A program made the translations under genes and the position numbers. Shown here piece by piece: positions 53,567-62,651 of a stretch of DNA of 64,000 nt. Position 1 is the stretch's first letter, and every line of letters begins with the position of its first letter. Source of the stretch: Bacteroidetes bacterium UBA1947 (GTDB lineage Bacteria; Bacteroidota; Bacteroidia; Chitinophagales; Chitinophagaceae); the NCBI GenBank assembly GCA_002336915.1, contig DDET01000041.1, positions 14,244-78,243 on the forward strand. Reading direction: 5' to 3'. A model generated the notes under the pieces. The model saw nothing but the letters and a program-made list of their open reading frames with translations. It was not told the origin of the DNA and did no database searches.

Positions 53567-56500
53567 TTAGTTCAAACTCCTGAAATCCACAGGCACCAAC
53601 TTGCTCACACCGGGCTCTTGCATCGTCACACCGTATATCACGTCCACCGCAGCCATTGTCTGCTTGTTGTGGGTAACAATGATGAACTGCGAGTTGTCCG
53701 AGAACTTGCGGATCATCTGCGTGAACTTGCCTACGTTCGCGTCATCCAGCGGCGCATCAACTTCATCCAGTATACAGAATGGTGCTGGCTTGATCAGGTA
53801 GATGGCAAACAGGAAGGCCGTGGACGTAAGCGTCTTCTCACCACCCGATAGCTGGGTAAGCGTACTTGGCTTCTTACCCTTAGGCTGTGCGTATATTTCA
53901 ATACCACTGTCCGCTATATTATCCGGGTCTGTCAGGCGAAGGTCGGCGCTGTCTTCTTCGGTAAAGAGCGCCTTGAATACTTCCGTAAAGTTCGCACGCA
54001 CCAGGTCGAATGTCTCTTTGAACTTGGTATTGGCGGTATTCTCCACTTCTTCTATGGTAGCCAGCAGTGAATCCTTGGCATTCACAAGGTCCGTCTTCTG
54101 CTCTACAATAAAGTCGTAACGGGCTTTCATTTCCGAATAGGCCTCTATCGCTGTGGGGTTTATCTCGCCCATATTCTCCAGGCGCTTCTTCATCCTTTCA
54201 CTTTCAGCGGTCAGTTCGTCCACGCTTTGCTCACCCGTGCGGGCCTGGTCCAGTATCTCGTCCAGGTTTATTTTAAATTCTACACTCAGGCGCTCTTTCA
54301 TACCCGCCAGTTGCAGCTTCATATCATTCAGTTTATCCTTAATGCTGTTCAGCAACATTTCGGCATGTTCCTTTTCCCTGCGCTTCTGGTTCAGTTGCCC
54401 TTCCACCGCCGATATAGCGTTACGCATTTCGTAGTATGCCCTGTCCTTCTCATTCAGTACACGCTCGTCCGTCTCCTTACGCGTCATCAGTTCATATAGC
54501 TCATTATCACCCGCATGCAGCTGTGTTTCAGTTTCGGCCAACTGTGCGCTTGTTTGTTGCAGTTGTTCGCTATTGCTGGTTATTTGCTTTTGCAGGTCAC
54601 CCAGCTGGTTGGTACGGAAGCTAAGTTCCTGCTTCAGGCTTTCCAGCTTGCTCTGCTGCCTGGTATATTGTATATTCTGCTGGTTGTATTGTTGTGTCAC
54701 TGCATTGAACTCCTGCTCCACCGCTGCAAACTCAGCCTCAGCATTACGGATGTTTTCCTGCAATACCTGTAGCTGTTGTGCTACGGTCTCCATCTCCTCG
54801 CGCGCATCGCTAATGCTCTCATGGGTATTGTCCAGTTGTTCTTGCAGTTCAGCCAATCGCTTTTCGCCGGCCTGGTTCAGTTGCTCAAAGTTCTCTACCC
54901 TGTGGCCCAAGTTAATGACATGATTCTGCAGGCGGTTTATATCCTGCCTTGTCTGCTCTATTGCTTTATCGTTCAGGTCTTCGTTGAAACCGCTTATCAG
55001 CGTTTGTGTATCGCTTATCTCTTGTTTCAGTTTGCCTGTGGTAGCGGTCAGGTCTTCTATTTCTTTGGCAAGGCGTTCCAGGTTCTTCGCACGGCCTATC
55101 TTATTGCCTTCGAACAAGCCTATCGAACCTCCTCCTAATGTATAGCGCCCTCGCACCATCTTACCGCTCTTCTCCACCAGCACATAACCATTTTGCAGGT
55201 CTGCAGCTACCACGTCTGCACCATCATTGGCAATGTATACATGGCCTAGCAGGTGCTGTGCCAGCGGCATATATTGCTCATCAATAGTTATCACACTCAA
55301 TGCAGGTATCGCATTTTGCGGGGCCGCATGTGCCGATGGCTGGTATTGTTTGAATTGGTCTTGTATAAAGAAATTCGCTTTGCCTTTTTTATTGGCCTCC
55401 AGCAGGTGCACCGCTTTTGCCGCCTCTTCTACATTGTTTACCACATAGTAGTTCAGGTAGCTGTCCAGCAGGTTTTCCAGTGCGGTACGGTATTCGTTTT
55501 GTACTACGAACACATCCGACAACAACGGCGCTTCATTATTCCATTCTTTATTTTTCTTCAGGAATTTGATACTGTCCGGATATCCTTCCAGGCTCTCCAC
55601 CAGCGATTTCAGCAGGTCATGCTCATTCCTGCGCGAATCCAGTTTACGGTTTTCGTCCACCAGCCTTGCACGCAGGTTCTCCACCTGTTCCTGCCCCTGC
55701 AGTATCTTTCCTTTTACTTCTTCATGTTTGGTAACAAGCGTTTGCAGCTCATCGTGTTTTTCCTGCAGGTCGCCTTCGCTGTCTTGCTTTTCCGTGCTCA
55801 GTTGTGCTACCTGTGCCGATCGTTGAGACCTTTCTTCCTGCACCTGCTGTATGCTGCGTTGCAGGTTCATGATCGAAGTATCGGCTACGGCTACTTTCTT
55901 TTCTGCCTCAAAGTGGCGGCGCTGTTCCTGTTGAAATAAACTGCGGCTTTGTTCCACCACTTGTTTCTTGCTGTCAAAAGCCTCACGTTTCTCATCTACC
56001 AGGCCGCGCAGTGTCTCCAGCTGTCCACGCAGCTCTTCCATTACATTGCTTTCTTCATCTATCTGCGTTCCTGCAAAGGTTATCGACTCTTGAAGTTGCT
56101 GTAATTGTGCATCAGCACCCGAAAGGAATTCACCCAGGTTCTTCTCACGCTCTTTCAGGTGTTCCAGCCTTTGCGCTGCCAGGCGTTTGTCACTTTCCAG
56201 CTGGCGCAGGCGGTTTATCATTTCATTAAATTGCTTTTGCAAGCCATTCAGTTCCTGCTCTTTTTCTATCAGTTGCACTTTATCCTTTTCAACACCCGCT
56301 TCTTCGGTCGCAACGATCGCCTCTAGCTGTGTCTTACGGTCGGTCTCCTTATCGTGCTGCTCGTTCAGCTCTTTGTACTGGTCATTAAAATGCTCCAGCG
56401 ATGCTTTTACAAGCTCTATGCTTACTTCTTTATATTCTCCCTTTATCTGGAAGTAACGCTCGGCCTTCTTAGCCTGGCTTTCCAGTGTCCTCAGGTTATT

Positions 56501-57097
56501 GCCTATTTCAAACAGCAGGTCCTCAATACGAGAAAGATCCTGTTCAGTTCCTTCCAGCTTTAGCTTAGCCTCTTTCTTCCTTGTCTTATATATAGATATA
56601 CCGGCAGCTTGCTCCAGCATGCGGCGACGGCTGTTGTCTTTATCCTTTATTATGTCATCCACCATGCCCAGCTCTATGATGGCATATGAGTCATTGCTCA
56701 CACCCGTGTCAAGGAACAGGTTATGTATATCCTTCAGGCGGCAGGTCACGTCGTTCAGGCGGTACTCACTTTCGCCGTTCTTATAAAACTTACGGGTAAT
56801 GGTAACAGTAGTGAATTCAGTAGGCAGCAGGTTGCGGGTATTCTCAAAAGTAAGCGATACCTCGGCCATGCCCGAGCCACTCCTCGTGCGCGAGCCGTTG
56901 AATATCAGGTCTTCCAGGTTATCGGAACGCAGGGCTTTGATCTTATGCTCACCTATCACCCAACGGATGGCATCTACAATATTCGATTTACCACAACCAT
57001 TGGGGCCTACTATGCCGGTAATGGGGTGGTCCAGTATCACGTGGGTCTTATCAGCAAATGATTTGAACCCTTTAATTTCCAGGGACTTTAATCGCAC
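53567..57097 (-). CDS. smc: Chromosome segregation ATPase SMC
   Basis: An 1176-aa SMC from a GTG start. N-terminal Walker A is GIVGPNGCGKSN; a long coiled coil runs about 170-510; a hinge about 520-650 with YPDSIKFLKKN and GGGSIGLFEG; a second coiled coil to about 1010; and the C-terminal signature LSGGEKTLTS with Walker B FCILDEVDAPLDD. SMC condenses and segregates chromosomes with ScpA and ScpB, whose genes are not here. The GTG start at 57097 (VRLKSLEIKGFKSFADKT) is preferred over an ATG at 57151, because a promoter with both -33 and -7 boxes lies between them. Confidence 0.95.
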   Translation of the reverse strand: MRLKSLEIKGFKSFADKTHVILDHPITGIVGPNGCGKSNIVDAIRWVIGEHKIKALRSDNLEDLIFNGSRTRSGSGMAEVSLTFENTRNLLPTEFTTVTITRKFYKNGESEYRLNDVTCRLKDIHNLFLDTGVSNDSYAIIELGMVDDIIKDKDNSRRRMLEQAAGISIYKTRKKEAKLKLEGTEQDLSRIEDLLFEIGNNLRTLESQAKKAERYFQIKGEYKEVSIELVKASLEHFNDQYKELNEQHDKETDRKTQLEAIVATEEAGVEKDKVQLIEKEQELNGLQKQFNEMINRLRQLESDKRLAAQRLEHLKEREKNLGEFLSGADAQLQQLQESITFAGTQIDEESNVMEELRGQLETLRGLVDEKREAFDSKKQVVEQSRSLFQQEQRRHFEAEKKVAVADTSIMNLQRSIQQVQEERSQRSAQVAQLSTEKQDSEGDLQEKHDELQTLVTKHEEVKGKILQGQEQVENLRARLVDENRKLDSRRNEHDLLKSLVESLEGYPDSIKFLKKNKEWNNEAPLLSDVFVVQNEYRTALENLLDSYLNYYVVNNVEEAAKAVHLLEANKKGKANFFIQDQFKQYQPSAHAAPQNAIPALSVITIDEQYMPLAQHLLGHVYIANDGADVVAADLQNGYVLVEKSGKMVRGRYTLGGGSIGLFEGNKIGRAKNLERLAKEIEDLTATTGKLKQEISDTQTLISGFNEDLNDKAIEQTRQDINRLQNHVINLGHRVENFEQLNQAGEKRLAELQEQLDNTHESISDAREEMETVAQQLQVLQENIRNAEAEFAAVEQEFNAVTQQYNQQNIQYTRQQSKLESLKQELSFRTNQLGDLQKQITSNSEQLQQTSAQLAETETQLHAGDNELYELMTRKETDERVLNEKDRAYYEMRNAISAVEGQLNQKRREKEHAEMLLNSIKDKLNDMKLQLAGMKERLSVEFKINLDEILDQARTGEQSVDELTAESERMKKRLENMGEINPTAIEAYSEMKARYDFIVEQKTDLVNAKDSLLATIEEVENTANTKFKETFDLVRANFTEVFKALFTEEDSADLRLTDPDNIADSGIEIYAQPKGKKPSTLTQLSGGEKTLTSTAFLFAIYLIKPAPFCILDEVDAPLDDANVGKFTQMIRKFSDNSQFIIVTHNKQTMAAVDVIYGVTMQEPGVSKLVPVDFRSLN

Positions 57098-57122
57098 AAC
57101 TCTATAATTTTTATGGGGAAAA

Positions 57123-57152
57123 CAAAAGTAATCTAAAATAGCCTTCATCAAA
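57123..57152 (-). promoter_or_regulatory. smc promoter (-33 and -7 boxes)
   Basis: On the reverse strand TTTG (57152-57149), an 18-base spacer and TACTTTTG (57130-57123) give the complete Bacteroidota promoter. The inferred transcription start lies about 20 bases before the GTG at 57097, inside the longer alternative frame. Confidence 0.65.
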
Positions 57153-57366
57153 GTTCATTTATACAGTGCCCAAAAAAATGTGGAAATCTTGTTATCAATT
57201 GATTTTCGATTATTACATTAATATTTAAGCCAATTTGTAAACAGTTGGTTAACGCCATGTTTATGGCGGGTTAACGAGGGCGCTTTTTTAGATAAAGGCC
57301 CTGCCACAGCCTACTTTTACACCGTATTACAAAAGATCACAAAGCAATCGCCAAAATTCGCCAGGG

Positions 57367-58467
57367 ATGAAGAAGCATATACCAAGCCTCAATGGATTAA
57401 GAGCAATAAGCATACTTATTGTTATTTTTTCGCACGTGAACATCGCCAATTTCAGTGGTGCCCTCGCCCAAAAAACCCGCTTTCTCGATGGCCAGTTTGG
57501 CGTTACCGTCTTTTTTATCATCTCCGGCTTCCTGATCACCACCCTTCTTATGAAGGAAGAAGAGCGTACCGGGATGGTTTCCCTCCGCAACTTCTATTTC
57601 AAAAGGGCATTAAGGATCCTCCCTGTATTTTTTATCCTGCTTGCCGTTTACGGGCTGATGCAGGCATTCGGCATCCTCAATTTTACCACCGCTTCATGGC
57701 TCACTTCCCTTACTTATACCAAGAACTTTCATTGGAGATCAGATTGGGAATCAGCACATCTTTGGTCATTGTCTATCGAAGAGCAGTTTTATCTTTTCTG
57801 GCCGCTGATATTTATCTATTGGAAAAAATACCGTGTACATTTCGCCGTTTCCATCCTGGTCTTATCACCCGTGTGCAGGATACTGGGCACATTGCACCAA
57901 CATGTAGGTTTCGACCAGTTTAGCATCTTCCAGCGGTGCGATGCCATCATGTGGGGTTGCGTTTTTGCCCTCTACCATCGTGATATCCGCTCCTACATCG
58001 AAAAGAAAACAGCAAACAGGAAATGGATGCTGGTATTACCTTTCGTATTTCTTGCAGCTATCGATACTTTCGTCCAGGTTAATTTCATCTACAACCTGCA
58101 CCTTGGCTTCCTGATTGTGCCCATAGGGAATATCACTGGCACACTGGGTTGCATCGCTATCGCCACCATTATGCTCATATCCATACACTATACGGAGGGC
58201 TTGTGGTTTAAATTCCTGAACACAAAGTTGCTTAACTATATTGGCACCCTGTCTTATAGCCTGTATATCTGGCAGCAGATATTCTTTTCTCCAAGAGTTG
58301 GCATGTTCTCTTCCATACCCTTAAACCTGTTGATGATATTTGTTGTAGCCAATTGCTCCTACTACTTCATCGAAAAGCCCTTCCTGAAAAAGAAGAAAAA
58401 TGCGGAAATCTATGCAGGTATCAAAAAAGAGGATGTCAATCCATGGATAGCTGCCCTGATCAAATAA
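57367..58467 (+). CDS. Acyltransferase 3 family protein (OafA/YrhL type), copy 1
   Basis: A 366-aa membrane protein of the acyltransferase 3 family: about ten hydrophobic helices, LNGLRAISILIVIFSHVNI with the catalytic His at the first helix, then RNFYFKRALRILPVFF and the WSLSIEEQFYLFWPL motif near residue 135. Members transfer acetyl or other acyl groups to cell-surface polysaccharides or lipids. The next gene, 20 bp downstream, is a near copy. Confidence 0.9.
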   Translation: MKKHIPSLNGLRAISILIVIFSHVNIANFSGALAQKTRFLDGQFGVTVFFIISGFLITTLLMKEEERTGMVSLRNFYFKRALRILPVFFILLAVYGLMQAFGILNFTTASWLTSLTYTKNFHWRSDWESAHLWSLSIEEQFYLFWPLIFIYWKKYRVHFAVSILVLSPVCRILGTLHQHVGFDQFSIFQRCDAIMWGCVFALYHRDIRSYIEKKTANRKWMLVLPFVFLAAIDTFVQVNFIYNLHLGFLIVPIGNITGTLGCIAIATIMLISIHYTEGLWFKFLNTKLLNYIGTLSYSLYIWQQIFFSPRVGMFSSIPLNLLMIFVVANCSYYFIEKPFLKKKKNAEIYAGIKKEDVNPWIAALIK

Positions 58468-58487
58468 CGGCCCTGCCAGCCAATGAA

Positions 58488-59627
58488 ATGAAAAAGACAA
58501 TACCCAGCTTAAACGGATTAAGGGCCATAAGCATTTTCATAGTGCTCTTTTCGCATATGAACATCGCAAACTTCGACGGGGCATTAGCGCAAAATAGTCG
58601 TTTGTTGGATGGCCAATTTGGCGTGACTGTTTTCTTTATCATCTCCGGTTTCCTGATCACCACCCTGCTAATGAACGAGGAAGCACGCAATGGCATCATA
58701 TCCTTGCGAAACTTTTATCTGAAACGGGTATTAAGGATCTTCCCGGTTTATTTCATTCTGTTGCTGGTCTACCTGGTTTTGCAATCCGCAGGCATATTGC
58801 ATTTTACTCCTGTGTCCTGGCTCACATCACTCACTTATACCAAAGACTTTAAATGGAATTCCGATTGGGAGACGGCTCATTTGTGGTCCCTGTCTATCGA
58901 AGAACAATTCTATCTTTTCTGGCCGCTGGTATTCATTTACTGGAAAAAGCGCAGGGTAAAGTTTGCTTTCTTCATCGTGCTGCTATCGCCTGTATGCAGG
59001 GTACTGGGTATGAAAGCACAGCCCGGTTTCGATGAGTTCAGCATCTTCCAACATTGCGATGCTATTATGTGGGGCTGCATTTTCGCCATATACCACAACA
59101 GAATTTTTTCTTTTATCCAAAAAATTACAGCAGGGAAAAAATGGCTGCTCCTTAGCCCCTTCTTATTCCTTCTTGCACTCGACCTTTTTGTGCAGGCTAA
59201 TCATGCGCTGAACCTCCACCTGGGCTTTTTGATAGTTCCTTTGATAGGCAGCCTTACGGGCACATTGGCTTGCATAGCCATAGGCATGGTCATCATAGTG
59301 TCCATTCATTATAGCAATAATATTTGGTTTAAGCTGCTGAATACACGCCTGCTCAACTACATAGGGATACTCTCCTACAGCCTGTATATCTGGCAGCAGC
59401 TATTCTTTTCAGTACACCTGGGCTCCTTTGGTAAAGCGCCCTTAAATATCGTTTTGATATTTGTTACCGCTAACTGTTCTTATTATTTGATAGAAAGACC
59501 TTTCCTAAGCCTCAAAGATCGTTTAAAGCCTGCCGCCCAAAAGACACCTGTTCATATAGCGCAAGTTGCGAGAGTTGAACAGGTAATGCTTGATGAGATA
59601 GCCTGCGAAGAAGTAGTGGCAAAATAA
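58488..59627 (+). CDS. Acyltransferase 3 family protein, copy 2
   Basis: A 379-aa close paralogue of the preceding protein: KKTIPSLNGLRAISIFIVLFSH, LRNFYLKRVLRIFPVYF and WSLSIEEQFYLFWPL align position by position. It differs by a C-terminal soluble extension of about 35 residues (RLKPAAQK...EEVVAK). The start at 58488 was chosen to match copy 1; the frame opens earlier, inside copy 1. Tandem duplication is evident, and the pair is likely one transcript. It is convergent with the polytopic gene at 59635. Confidence 0.9.
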   Translation: MKKTIPSLNGLRAISIFIVLFSHMNIANFDGALAQNSRLLDGQFGVTVFFIISGFLITTLLMNEEARNGIISLRNFYLKRVLRIFPVYFILLLVYLVLQSAGILHFTPVSWLTSLTYTKDFKWNSDWETAHLWSLSIEEQFYLFWPLVFIYWKKRRVKFAFFIVLLSPVCRVLGMKAQPGFDEFSIFQHCDAIMWGCIFAIYHNRIFSFIQKITAGKKWLLLSPFLFLLALDLFVQANHALNLHLGFLIVPLIGSLTGTLACIAIGMVIIVSIHYSNNIWFKLLNTRLLNYIGILSYSLYIWQQLFFSVHLGSFGKAPLNIVLIFVTANCSYYLIERPFLSLKDRLKPAAQKTPVHIAQVARVEQVMLDEIACEEVVAK

Positions 59628-59634
59628 TATTGCA

Positions 59635-61056
59635 CTACCTGCCTTGTTTTCTGGTAAAAAGGTCATCTTCCGGGAACCGATATTTTTCAGTGAACAGCCC
59701 TGAGACCTTTTTCTTGCCCAGCTCCAGCTGTGTGCAAACCACGTACTCTGCTGTATCCAGCGCCTTGTAAAAGCTTTTTTCTACTTCCGGTTCCTCCATC
59801 TCGTAGTGCAGCAGCTTTATGCTGTCATTAAAATAGAGATGATCATAAAGGTCCAGGTTGGGGTTCACATTGTCAATGAAAAGGGGTTTGTGCAGCTTTG
59901 CCATATACGCCAGTGCATCATAACTTTTATGCCGGCTGGCCTTATCTAGCAGCAGGCCCGTGTTACAGGCACCTATCGTCCCCAATACCAGCAGGTGGGT
60001 GGTGATAAGGTAGTGACTCTTTGAACTGGAGTACACAAATGGCAGGTATATAAGCAGCAACATATACATCAGGCCACGGAACATCGGGTACTTGGCACCC
60101 AGCAGCAAATGGCCCAGCACCATTAACAACACGGTTACCAGCATTATCACATGTTCCACGTACAGCACCTTGCGCCTTACCAGCACAGCCACCGCCGGCA
60201 GCAGGCTGGCGCACAACAATATCTTGAACCAAAGAAATACTTTGAACGGCACAGAGTCGCTTAGCGATAAGTAAGAGATAATGCTTGATAAAGCTCCATT
60301 GTTAAAAAGAGAATGACCACCCACTATGTACAGGTCGTATTTGTTTACTACCCGCCCCATCATAAATACATACAGCACTACAGGCACCACCGGCAGCAGC
60401 ACCAGGATATTCACCGGCTTAAGCAGGCGCCCGAAATTATTGACCGTCAATACTACCAAAAGTGCAATGAAAGGGAACGTAAAGCTAAACAGCGATACCG
60501 CTGCAATGCCGCCCGCCAGCACCAGGCCCAGCAGGTCTGTTGTAGCTTTTGTTCTTTCAAAGGACTTATAGAAATACAATGCTGCAGTAAAGCAGGCCAG
60601 GGCCGGCGCATAGCCCCTACCCAGCGAAAAGAAACCCATATAAGGCAACAAGAACAAGACGATGTAGCTAAGCTTACCCTGCGTATACTCCGCCTGCCTC
60701 AGCAGCTTGTATATGAACAGGCAATAGATACCATAGCTCAAAAGGCTCAACAGCCGGTATATGATCTCGGCCTTCGCGCCAAGGCTTTGCAGCCAGCGAA
60801 AGTAGAGCGAGTTGATAACATGGTTATTGGCCAGCTTGAATGTCGTGTACTCAACTATGTCTTTGGATGAACTATGCATGATGCCCATATAGGTCCAGGC
60901 CTCATCATATTGCCACTCCGATATGAATGCTATTATTAACACCGGCACAAAAAACAGGGCCGATGCTATGAGCAGATAATATTTACCGGCCAGCTTATTT
61001 CCGGGCATTGTTATGATGTGAGACCATTGAAAGGGACTTTTTTTAACGCTTGTCAT
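59635..61056 (-). CDS. Polytopic membrane protein, GT-C glycosyltransferase-like
   Basis: A 473-aa protein with about ten to eleven hydrophobic helices between residues 25 and 390 and a soluble C-terminal part of about 80 residues. The first periplasmic loop reads SEWQYDEAWTYMGI, with the acidic pair typical of the catalytic loop of GT-C enzymes such as GT39/GT83, then NNHVINSLYFRWL. This suggests transfer of sugars from polyprenyl-phosphate donors, for example in surface glycan assembly alongside the acyltransferases. The family assignment is by topology and loop only. A start 16 codons downstream (MPGNKL) is possible. Confidence 0.6.
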   Translation of the reverse strand: MTSVKKSPFQWSHIITMPGNKLAGKYYLLIASALFFVPVLIIAFISEWQYDEAWTYMGIMHSSSKDIVEYTTFKLANNHVINSLYFRWLQSLGAKAEIIYRLLSLLSYGIYCLFIYKLLRQAEYTQGKLSYIVLFLLPYMGFFSLGRGYAPALACFTAALYFYKSFERTKATTDLLGLVLAGGIAAVSLFSFTFPFIALLVVLTVNNFGRLLKPVNILVLLPVVPVVLYVFMMGRVVNKYDLYIVGGHSLFNNGALSSIISYLSLSDSVPFKVFLWFKILLCASLLPAVAVLVRRKVLYVEHVIMLVTVLLMVLGHLLLGAKYPMFRGLMYMLLLIYLPFVYSSSKSHYLITTHLLVLGTIGACNTGLLLDKASRHKSYDALAYMAKLHKPLFIDNVNPNLDLYDHLYFNDSIKLLHYEMEEPEVEKSFYKALDTAEYVVCTQLELGKKKVSGLFTEKYRFPEDDLFTRKQGR

Positions 61057-61084
61057 TATGGTGAAAAGGTCTCTCTCCCTTGTC

Positions 61085-61588
61085 CTACTTAGTGCTGGGC
61101 TCTTCCATTTTTATGTTGTTCTTGCGGGCATAGGCATCCTGCGCAGCATCCACCTTCATCAGGATCGCCTCTTCCTTTTGCGACTCCTGGCTAAGGCTCA
61201 GCACAGCGGCTTTTATATCTTCATCGGTGGTCGTTTCGTTAAATTGCTCCATGGGCATGAAATGGTTGTCCACCATATTCTTCTCATAGTCCAGGAATTC
61301 AAGCACGGCCTTTTTCAGCTCGCCCGATCCGTCTACATCGCCATCAGCTTTCAGCTCCGCCATTTTACGGTTTATGTACTCCTGCAGGTCGCTGCGATAG
61401 GGCTTCAGTGTGCCAAACTCCTTTATCACCTTTGCGGTCTTAAAGGTCCGCACCCAGCGACTGCCCTTCGCATTCAGGCTGTCGGTTATGTTCACCAGCT
61501 TGTTATTGTACTGTAGCGGCGTCTGTGCCTGTGCGCAAAAGCCGGTAAGGGCAAGCAATAAGATGGATATTAAAATGCGGTGGTACAT
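61085..61588 (-). CDS. Secreted helical protein, possibly LIC11966-like
   Basis: A 167-aa protein with signal peptide (cleavage near AQAQ, residue 21). The mature part is helical and charged (YNNKLVNITDSLNAKG, LQEYINRKMAELKADG, YARKNNIKMEE). The layout resembles the LIC11966-family surface proteins, which is a weak recollection rather than a match. It lies 28 bp upstream of the polytopic gene on the same strand, so they may be co-transcribed. Confidence 0.65.
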   Translation of the reverse strand: MYHRILISILLLALTGFCAQAQTPLQYNNKLVNITDSLNAKGSRWVRTFKTAKVIKEFGTLKPYRSDLQEYINRKMAELKADGDVDGSGELKKAVLEFLDYEKNMVDNHFMPMEQFNETTTDEDIKAAVLSLSQESQKEEAILMKVDAAQDAYARKNNIKMEEPSTK

Positions 61589-61727
61589 AAATGCCTGTTC
61601 AATGATGAAATTATGGCTAAAAAAGCAGATCGTATAATATTTGCATTTCTTTTTTCTACCTCATTAACCCTATGAGGGGGTATCTTTCCAATATATTTTT
61701 TCGGATATTTGAGGCATATTCATCTTT

Positions 61728-62651
61728 ATGCGCCGTCCTTTACTCATCTTACTATTGCTATGCAGCACATCATTTCTTTGCCGTGCCGCCTCCGATACAC
61801 TGTCTGTTTTCTTCGACCTGGGTAAGGCCGAGCTGACACCACAGGCTACAGCTTCTATCGATGACATGATCAAAAAGAAGCTCATCAGGCCGGGGCGCTC
61901 CTATGCCATCATAGGCTACTGCGATTATATAGGCAGCAAGCGCAAGAACGATTCCCTCTCGCGTCAGCGGGCCGAGAATGTGATGGCCTACCTCATCTCC
62001 AAAGACTTTTCCATACGCGATATAGAGATATGCATAGGCAAGGGCAAAATAGTGCGCCCCGGCGGCAACAATAAAGAGGGCTACCAGGCCGACCGCAAAG
62101 TGCTGATAGCCCGCAAAGACCCCGAACCTCCACCTCCGCCACCCGTTGCCACAAAACCCACAAAGCCCGTACCCGCAGCCAAACCCGAAAAACACCAGCT
62201 TACCGAAATGGCGAAGATGGATGTGAACCAACTGGTGACGCTCAACAGGATATACTTTGAAGCCGGTACCCGTGTGCTCCTCGAAAGCTCTAAGCCGCAG
62301 CTCGATACCCTGTACCAAATACTGAAGGATAACCCTAAGATAAAGATCCAGGTAGAGGGGCATATATGCTGCATACTCAGCTCGCCGGGCGACAGGCCAA
62401 TTAAGATATTTGCCAAAGACAAAATGAATGACCCCGATGCCCCCTTCGATGTGTACGAGGGCGGCACCCCCGACCTGCTATCCTTTGCCCGCGCACGCGT
62501 CATCTGCAACTTCCTTGCCGACAAGGGCATAGCCCGCAGCCGCATAAAATATACCGGCCTGGGCATGAGCCACAACGACGCCGCCAAAGAGAACAGCCCC
62601 GAAGTAGAGCAACACAACCGCAGGGTGGATATCCGGATAATAGAGAAGTAA
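61728..62651 (+). CDS. Double OmpA-domain protein
   Basis: A 307-aa exported protein with signal peptide (about 1-20) and two OmpA-like peptidoglycan-binding domains in tandem: one about 24-130 (VFFDLGKAELTPQAT, IIGYCDYIGSKRKNDSLSRQRAENV), a Pro-rich linker (PPPPPPVATKP) and a second about 165-307 (IYFEAGTRVLLESSK, VEGHICC, an extra insertion of about 30 residues, LSFARARVICNFLADKG, HNRRVDIRII). There is no barrel or lipobox, so it is probably a soluble periplasmic cross-linker. It is transcribed alone. Confidence 0.85.
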   Translation: MRRPLLILLLLCSTSFLCRAASDTLSVFFDLGKAELTPQATASIDDMIKKKLIRPGRSYAIIGYCDYIGSKRKNDSLSRQRAENVMAYLISKDFSIRDIEICIGKGKIVRPGGNNKEGYQADRKVLIARKDPEPPPPPPVATKPTKPVPAAKPEKHQLTEMAKMDVNQLVTLNRIYFEAGTRVLLESSKPQLDTLYQILKDNPKIKIQVEGHICCILSSPGDRPIKIFAKDKMNDPDAPFDVYEGGTPDLLSFARARVICNFLADKGIARSRIKYTGLGMSHNDAAKENSPEVEQHNRRVDIRIIEK

